A DNA stretch of 64,000 nt. Origin: PALSA-1006 sp964571195 (GTDB lineage: Bacteria > Pseudomonadota > Gammaproteobacteria > Burkholderiales > Gallionellaceae). The stretch is from assembly GCA_964571195.1 (NCBI GenBank), contig CAZNAD010000005.1, positions 1 to 64,000 of the forward strand. Reading direction: 5' to 3'. Positions 60,616-64,000 of this stretch are shown piece by piece. How positions within the stretch are numbered: the stretch's first letter is position 1; every line of letters begins with the position of its first letter. The notes under the pieces were generated by a model that saw nothing but the letters and a program-made list of their open reading frames with translations, was not told the DNA's origin and searched no databases. The position numbers were made by a program, and so were the translations under genes.

Positions 60616-61299
60616 TCACTCGGCGGTGTAATTGCGGACGTCACGTCCTTCGAGCATATACACGACATATTCCGAGATGTTCTTTGCATGGTTGGCGATA
60701 CGCTCGATAGCACGGATGATGAAGGCGACTTGCAGGGTGGTGGAAAGTTCACTGGTGTCTTCCATCATGTAGGCGACCAGATGGCGCAGGATGGAGCGGA
60801 ATTCCTCGTCGACCAGTGTGTCTTTGTGCCCTATCTTGCGAGCGGAATCGCTGTCCATCGCGTCGAATGCTGCCATCGCACCTCCCAGCATCCCGAAGGC
60901 GATACTGGCCAGATATTCGATCTGCAATTGGCGCGGTAGCTGAAGGTTGGTCTTTTGCGCGAGGGTTCTGGACATATGCGCGATGTTCTCGGCCTCGTCA
61001 CCGATACGCTCGAGGTCGTTGACTGTCTTGATAACCGCTGAGACCAGGCGCAGGTCGTTCGCCGTGGGCTGGCGACGAATCAGTATGTCGATACACAATT
61101 CATTGATCTCGACTTCCAGCGCATTGACGATATGTCCCTCGTCGATGACGCGATCCATCGTCATCAGATCGTGCGTGGTGAGCGAGTCGATGGATTGCCG
61201 GAACTGATTGGAGGCGATTACGCCCATCTCTTGCATACGGGTGCATACAGCGCTGAGCTCGGCATCGAACCGGGTTGAGGTATGCGGTGGATATTTCAT
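60616..61299 (-). CDS. phoU: Phosphate-signalling regulator PhoU
   Basis: PhoU links the Pst phosphate transporter to the PhoR kinase and keeps the Pho regulon off when phosphate is plentiful. The 227-aa all-helical product has two PhoU repeats with IKTVNDLERIGDEAENIAHM near residue 90 and IRAIERIANHAKNISEYVVY near residue 195, including the metal-binding ER(I/I)GD/NHA patterns. No pst or phoBR genes are in the window. A single Pho-like half site (TTTGTCAT on the minus strand) lies upstream. Confidence 0.93.
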   Translation of the reverse strand: MKYPPHTSTRFDAELSAVCTRMQEMGVIASNQFRQSIDSLTTHDLMTMDRVIDEGHIVNALEVEINELCIDILIRRQPTANDLRLVSAVIKTVNDLERIGDEAENIAHMSRTLAQKTNLQLPRQLQIEYLASIAFGMLGGAMAAFDAMDSDSARKIGHKDTLVDEEFRSILRHLVAYMMEDTSELSTTLQVAFIIRAIERIANHAKNISEYVVYMLEGRDVRNYTAE

Positions 61300-61363
61300 C
61301 TGGGGTGGTCAGGCAAACGATCAGGATGGCCGGATACGATACCTGCGCAATATGACAAACAGG

Positions 61364-63841
61364 TTACGCGACAAGCCGGGTGGTGTGGCGTGGCTCGAAC
61401 AGGCCGGTGCGCTCCAGCGGGGCACCGGTCAACATTCTGGCGCATTCGGCGGGAGGCAGTGGTTTGCTGAAGAAATAGCCTTGCACCAGATCACATCTGG
61501 CGGTGTGCATGAAATCGAGCTGCTGCTGTGTCTCCACACCTTCCGCCACGACCTCCAGGCCGAGGGCATGAGCCACCGCGATGATGGTTCTGGCGATCTC
61601 GCCGTTATCCGAGTCGGTGCCGATATCGGTGACGAAAGAGCGGTCGATCTTGAGGATGTCGAGCGGGAAACGTTTCAGGTAACTCAGCGATGAATACCCC
61701 GTGCCGAAGTCATCGATGGACAGGCGCACGCCCATTTGTTTCAGTTCGCACAATGTCCTGATCGTGTTTTCGACATCGTGCATCAGCATGCTTTCGGTCA
61801 GCTCCAGTTCGAGATAGGCTGGATCCATATCGTTCACCGCCAGCACATGAGCGACCTTGTCGGCCAGATCGCCGTGCAGGAACTGGAGTGCGGACAGGTT
61901 GACGGCGATACGGATGGGAGCGAGACCGGCTTCCAGCCATATCCGGTGCTGGCGGCAGGCGGTTTGCAATACCCAGTCTCCGATCGGTCCGATCAGGCCG
62001 CTGCTTTCTGCGGCGGGAATGAATTCCACCGGGGGAATGTTGCCCTTTTCCGGGTGGCTCCAGCGCAGCAGTGCTTCGACTGCGATGACGACATTGCTGC
62101 GTATGTCCACTTGGGGTTGATAATGCAGATGGAACGCTTCCCGTTCCAACGCATGGCGCAGGTCGCCTTCCAGCGTGAGCTTCTGCATCGCCTGGAAATT
62201 CATATCCACGCAGAAGAATTGGTAGTTGCCGCGCCCGATGTCTTCCTTGGCACGGTGCATGGCCGCGTCGGCATTTTTTAGCAGGTCGTCCGCAGTGTCG
62301 CCGTCGTTCGGATAGACCGCGATACCGATGCTGGCGGAAAGAAAGATGTCCTGCCCGCTGACCGTAAACGGCTGCTGCAATGACTGCATGACTTTCCTGA
62401 CGATGGAGGCTGCATCCTGGCTGTTCTGGATATTGTGGACCAGGATGAGGAACTCGTCGCCGCCCACTCTGGAGACGGTGTCGATCTCGTACATCACCTT
62501 GGCCATGCGCGCACTGACTTCCAACAGAAGCTGGTCACCGACTGCATGCCCGAAACACTGGTTGATGGTCTTGAACTGGTCGATCCCGAAATGGATGACC
62601 GCCAGACATTGCCCGCTCTCCCTTTGCGCCAGCACGAAAGCCTGCTGCAAACGATCCCGGAACAACGTCCGGTTGGGCAGACCGGTCAGCGTGTCATGAT
62701 GCAGGGCGAATGTCGCAAGTGATTCACTGTGGCGCAGGGCGGAGATGTCGGTCGCCGCACAGGTGATCCCAGCGATGTTGCCCTCATCGTCGAACAGCGG
62801 TTCGACCGAGATATCGTAGAAATAGAGATGCCCGTCGCGCTGTATTTTCACTTCCCCCCGGTTCTCTATACCGAATTTCAGGGCGCTGCTTTTTAATTCG
62901 TCCAACTGCGCGGCATCTTCCGGCAGGAACAATTCGTTATCGCACTTCCCCAGCATCTGCGCCTCGTGCAAGCCGGCCAACGGGTTGTAAACCCAGGTAT
63001 AACGCAGCTTTGTATCCTGACTGGAAACTGAGATGGGAGAATTGCTCAGCGCCATACGGAAGCGCTTTTCGCTCTTCAGCAGCGCACTCTCCATCTGTTT
63101 TTTCTGTAATTTACTTTCGGTGACATCGGCGATCATCAGCATCACGCCGCTGACCGCATCGGTCGGATTATGCAGCGGTGTCGCCCACACGTTGAACACC
63201 TTAGCCAGCCCATACAGGCCAAACGAACCGGCGATCTCTTTTTTGAACACGCTGTCGCCAGCCGAGACCTGCTCATGGATTTCTTCCAGCGGCGAATCAT
63301 TGAAGGGAAAAGGCTGTCCGCGCATCTCGATCTCGCTCCAGCCGAAAATGTCTTCCGCCATCCTGTTCCACAGGTTCACGCAGCCAGTCATATCCAAGAC
63401 GATGATCGCCAGCGGCGAGGCATTGATCATGGTTTTCAGGCTGGCACTGGTTTTTTGCAGCGACGATCTGATCTTGCCCCGCTCTGTTGCTGAACGCAGG
63501 AAAACAAGCTTGGCAGGCTTTCCTGACCATTCGATCTTGCGGCTGCGCATTTCCACCGTATTCACTTTGCTGTTGCTGGCGATTTCGATCTCGGCGACCT
63601 CGTTTTCGACCGGGTCGAACGCGAATATTTCACCTTCCAGTTTCTTGGCCTTTTTAAAATGGAACATCTCGGCTGCCGTCTTGTTGGCGAAGCAGATGAT
63701 GCCGTCATCGTTCACCACGAGTAAGCCGTCGGCGTTGTTGTCCACCATTTCGGTGTACAACAGCTGGTTAGCCAGCAATTCGTCGGTCTGCTGTTTGAGG
63801 GCTTCCAGTAACGCGAGTATTTCGTCGTTGCGTTTGCTCAT
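61364..63841 (-). CDS. PAS-PAS-PAS-GGDEF-EAL c-di-GMP enzyme
   Basis: The 825-aa product has three PAS-type domains (about 28-110, 131-245 and 258-380). A GGDEF domain with an intact VGGDEFL and an EAL domain with EALLRW, ELTESM, DDFGTGYSSLSYL and EGVET follow. Both catalytic signatures look complete, so it could make or break c-di-GMP, and the PAS domains may choose. No membrane segment is seen, so it is likely soluble. Its start lies 8 nt after the upstream SpoIIE-type gene, and phoU follows after 64 nt. Confidence 0.9.
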   Translation of the reverse strand: MSKRNDEILALLEALKQQTDELLANQLLYTEMVDNNADGLLVVNDDGIICFANKTAAEMFHFKKAKKLEGEIFAFDPVENEVAEIEIASNSKVNTVEMRSRKIEWSGKPAKLVFLRSATERGKIRSSLQKTSASLKTMINASPLAIIVLDMTGCVNLWNRMAEDIFGWSEIEMRGQPFPFNDSPLEEIHEQVSAGDSVFKKEIAGSFGLYGLAKVFNVWATPLHNPTDAVSGVMLMIADVTESKLQKKQMESALLKSEKRFRMALSNSPISVSSQDTKLRYTWVYNPLAGLHEAQMLGKCDNELFLPEDAAQLDELKSSALKFGIENRGEVKIQRDGHLYFYDISVEPLFDDEGNIAGITCAATDISALRHSESLATFALHHDTLTGLPNRTLFRDRLQQAFVLAQRESGQCLAVIHFGIDQFKTINQCFGHAVGDQLLLEVSARMAKVMYEIDTVSRVGGDEFLILVHNIQNSQDAASIVRKVMQSLQQPFTVSGQDIFLSASIGIAVYPNDGDTADDLLKNADAAMHRAKEDIGRGNYQFFCVDMNFQAMQKLTLEGDLRHALEREAFHLHYQPQVDIRSNVVIAVEALLRWSHPEKGNIPPVEFIPAAESSGLIGPIGDWVLQTACRQHRIWLEAGLAPIRIAVNLSALQFLHGDLADKVAHVLAVNDMDPAYLELELTESMLMHDVENTIRTLCELKQMGVRLSIDDFGTGYSSLSYLKRFPLDILKIDRSFVTDIGTDSDNGEIARTIIAVAHALGLEVVAEGVETQQQLDFMHTARCDLVQGYFFSKPLPPAECARMLTGAPLERTGLFEPRHTTRLVA

Positions 63842-63849
63842 GGCAGGAC

Positions 63850-64000
63850 CTAATTGATGTTGATGACCGCAAGTGAGACATCGTCATGAGGTTCGAGTCC
63901 CTCGAGGAAATGCAGGGCGCTTGATTTGACCCGGTTGAACAGGCAGCTATCCTTAGAATTCCGGGTGAGAGCCTGAGCCAGGCGCGCTTCCCCGTAACAT
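63850..64000 (-). CDS. SpoIIE/PP2C-type phosphatase, C-terminal fragment (cut by window edge)
   Basis: The visible 49 codons read YGEARLAQAL, FNRVKSSALHFLEG and EPHDDVSLAVININ before the stop at 63850. This matches the end of SpoIIE/RsbU-type phosphatases (GxxRLxxAL, then DDxSLxVI). Such domains often sit at the end of a response regulator. It is 8 nt upstream of the PAS-GGDEF-EAL gene, so the two are probably co-transcribed. The rest of the gene lies outside the window. Confidence 0.7.
   Translation of the reverse strand, partial: CYGEARLAQALTRNSKDSCLFNRVKSSALHFLEGLEPHDDVSLAVININ

Overview
The window is a piece of a betaproteobacterial chromosome, most plausibly an iron- or ammonia-oxidiser relative in the Nitrosomonadales/Gallionellaceae. 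This is inference from gene order (tuf, tRNA-Trp, secE-nusG-L11-L1-L10-L12-rpoBC running directly into str, S10, spc and alpha; then uvrA opposite an MFS gene and ssb), from the protein sequences, and from the heavy load of cyclic-nucleotide signalling genes. No whole-genome comparison was possible.

Region 1 (1-30300) is one continuous plus-strand block of transcription and translation genes: the tail of a first tuf copy, tRNA-Trp, secE, nusG, rplKA, rplJL, rpoBC, rpsLG, fusA, a second tuf, the S10 operon, the spc operon through secY-infA-rpmJ, and the alpha operon rpsM-rpsK-rpsD-rpoA-rplQ. Several strong sigma-70-type promoters with GC-rich discriminators sit at the classical operon boundaries. 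The one before S10 has its -35 inside the end of tuf.

Region 2 (30300-39900) holds a REP-like palindrome, uvrA (minus), a YajR-type MFS transporter, ssb, a secreted formylglycine-generating-enzyme-like protein, tRNA-Lys(CTT) with an integrase remnant behind it, and a tight sucC-sucD-terC-uspA cluster.

Region 3 (40001-51419) is the most unusual part. Seven co-directional genes encode a CHASE2 Ser/Thr kinase, a PP2C phosphatase, an FHA protein, a CHASE2 adenylate cyclase, a class II cAMP phosphodiesterase-like hydrolase, a GAF-linked GspE/PilB-type ATPase and a GAF-linked HD-GYP protein. Protein phosphorylation, cAMP turnover and c-di-GMP turnover are thus packed around a secretion-type ATPase with no pilin or secretin genes nearby. 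Short threonine motifs recur in the kinase, the FHA protein and the ATPase and may be phosphorylation/docking sites.

Region 4 (51500-53600, minus) has a 56-aa small protein, a lone cNMP-binding domain protein, a lysine-rich hypothetical and a HAD hydrolase.

Region 5 (53700-64000) looks like phosphate-stress and membrane-lipid remodelling: a PhoX-like secreted protein, a PlcP-like metallophosphoesterase followed by a GT4 glycosyltransferase, an OlsB/OlsA-like acyltransferase pair with a three-unit Pho box between them, and PhoU. A CBS-GGDEF cyclase and a PAS-GGDEF-EAL protein are interleaved. The window ends inside a SpoIIE-type phosphatase gene. No CRISPR array, rRNA gene or intact insertion sequence was seen.
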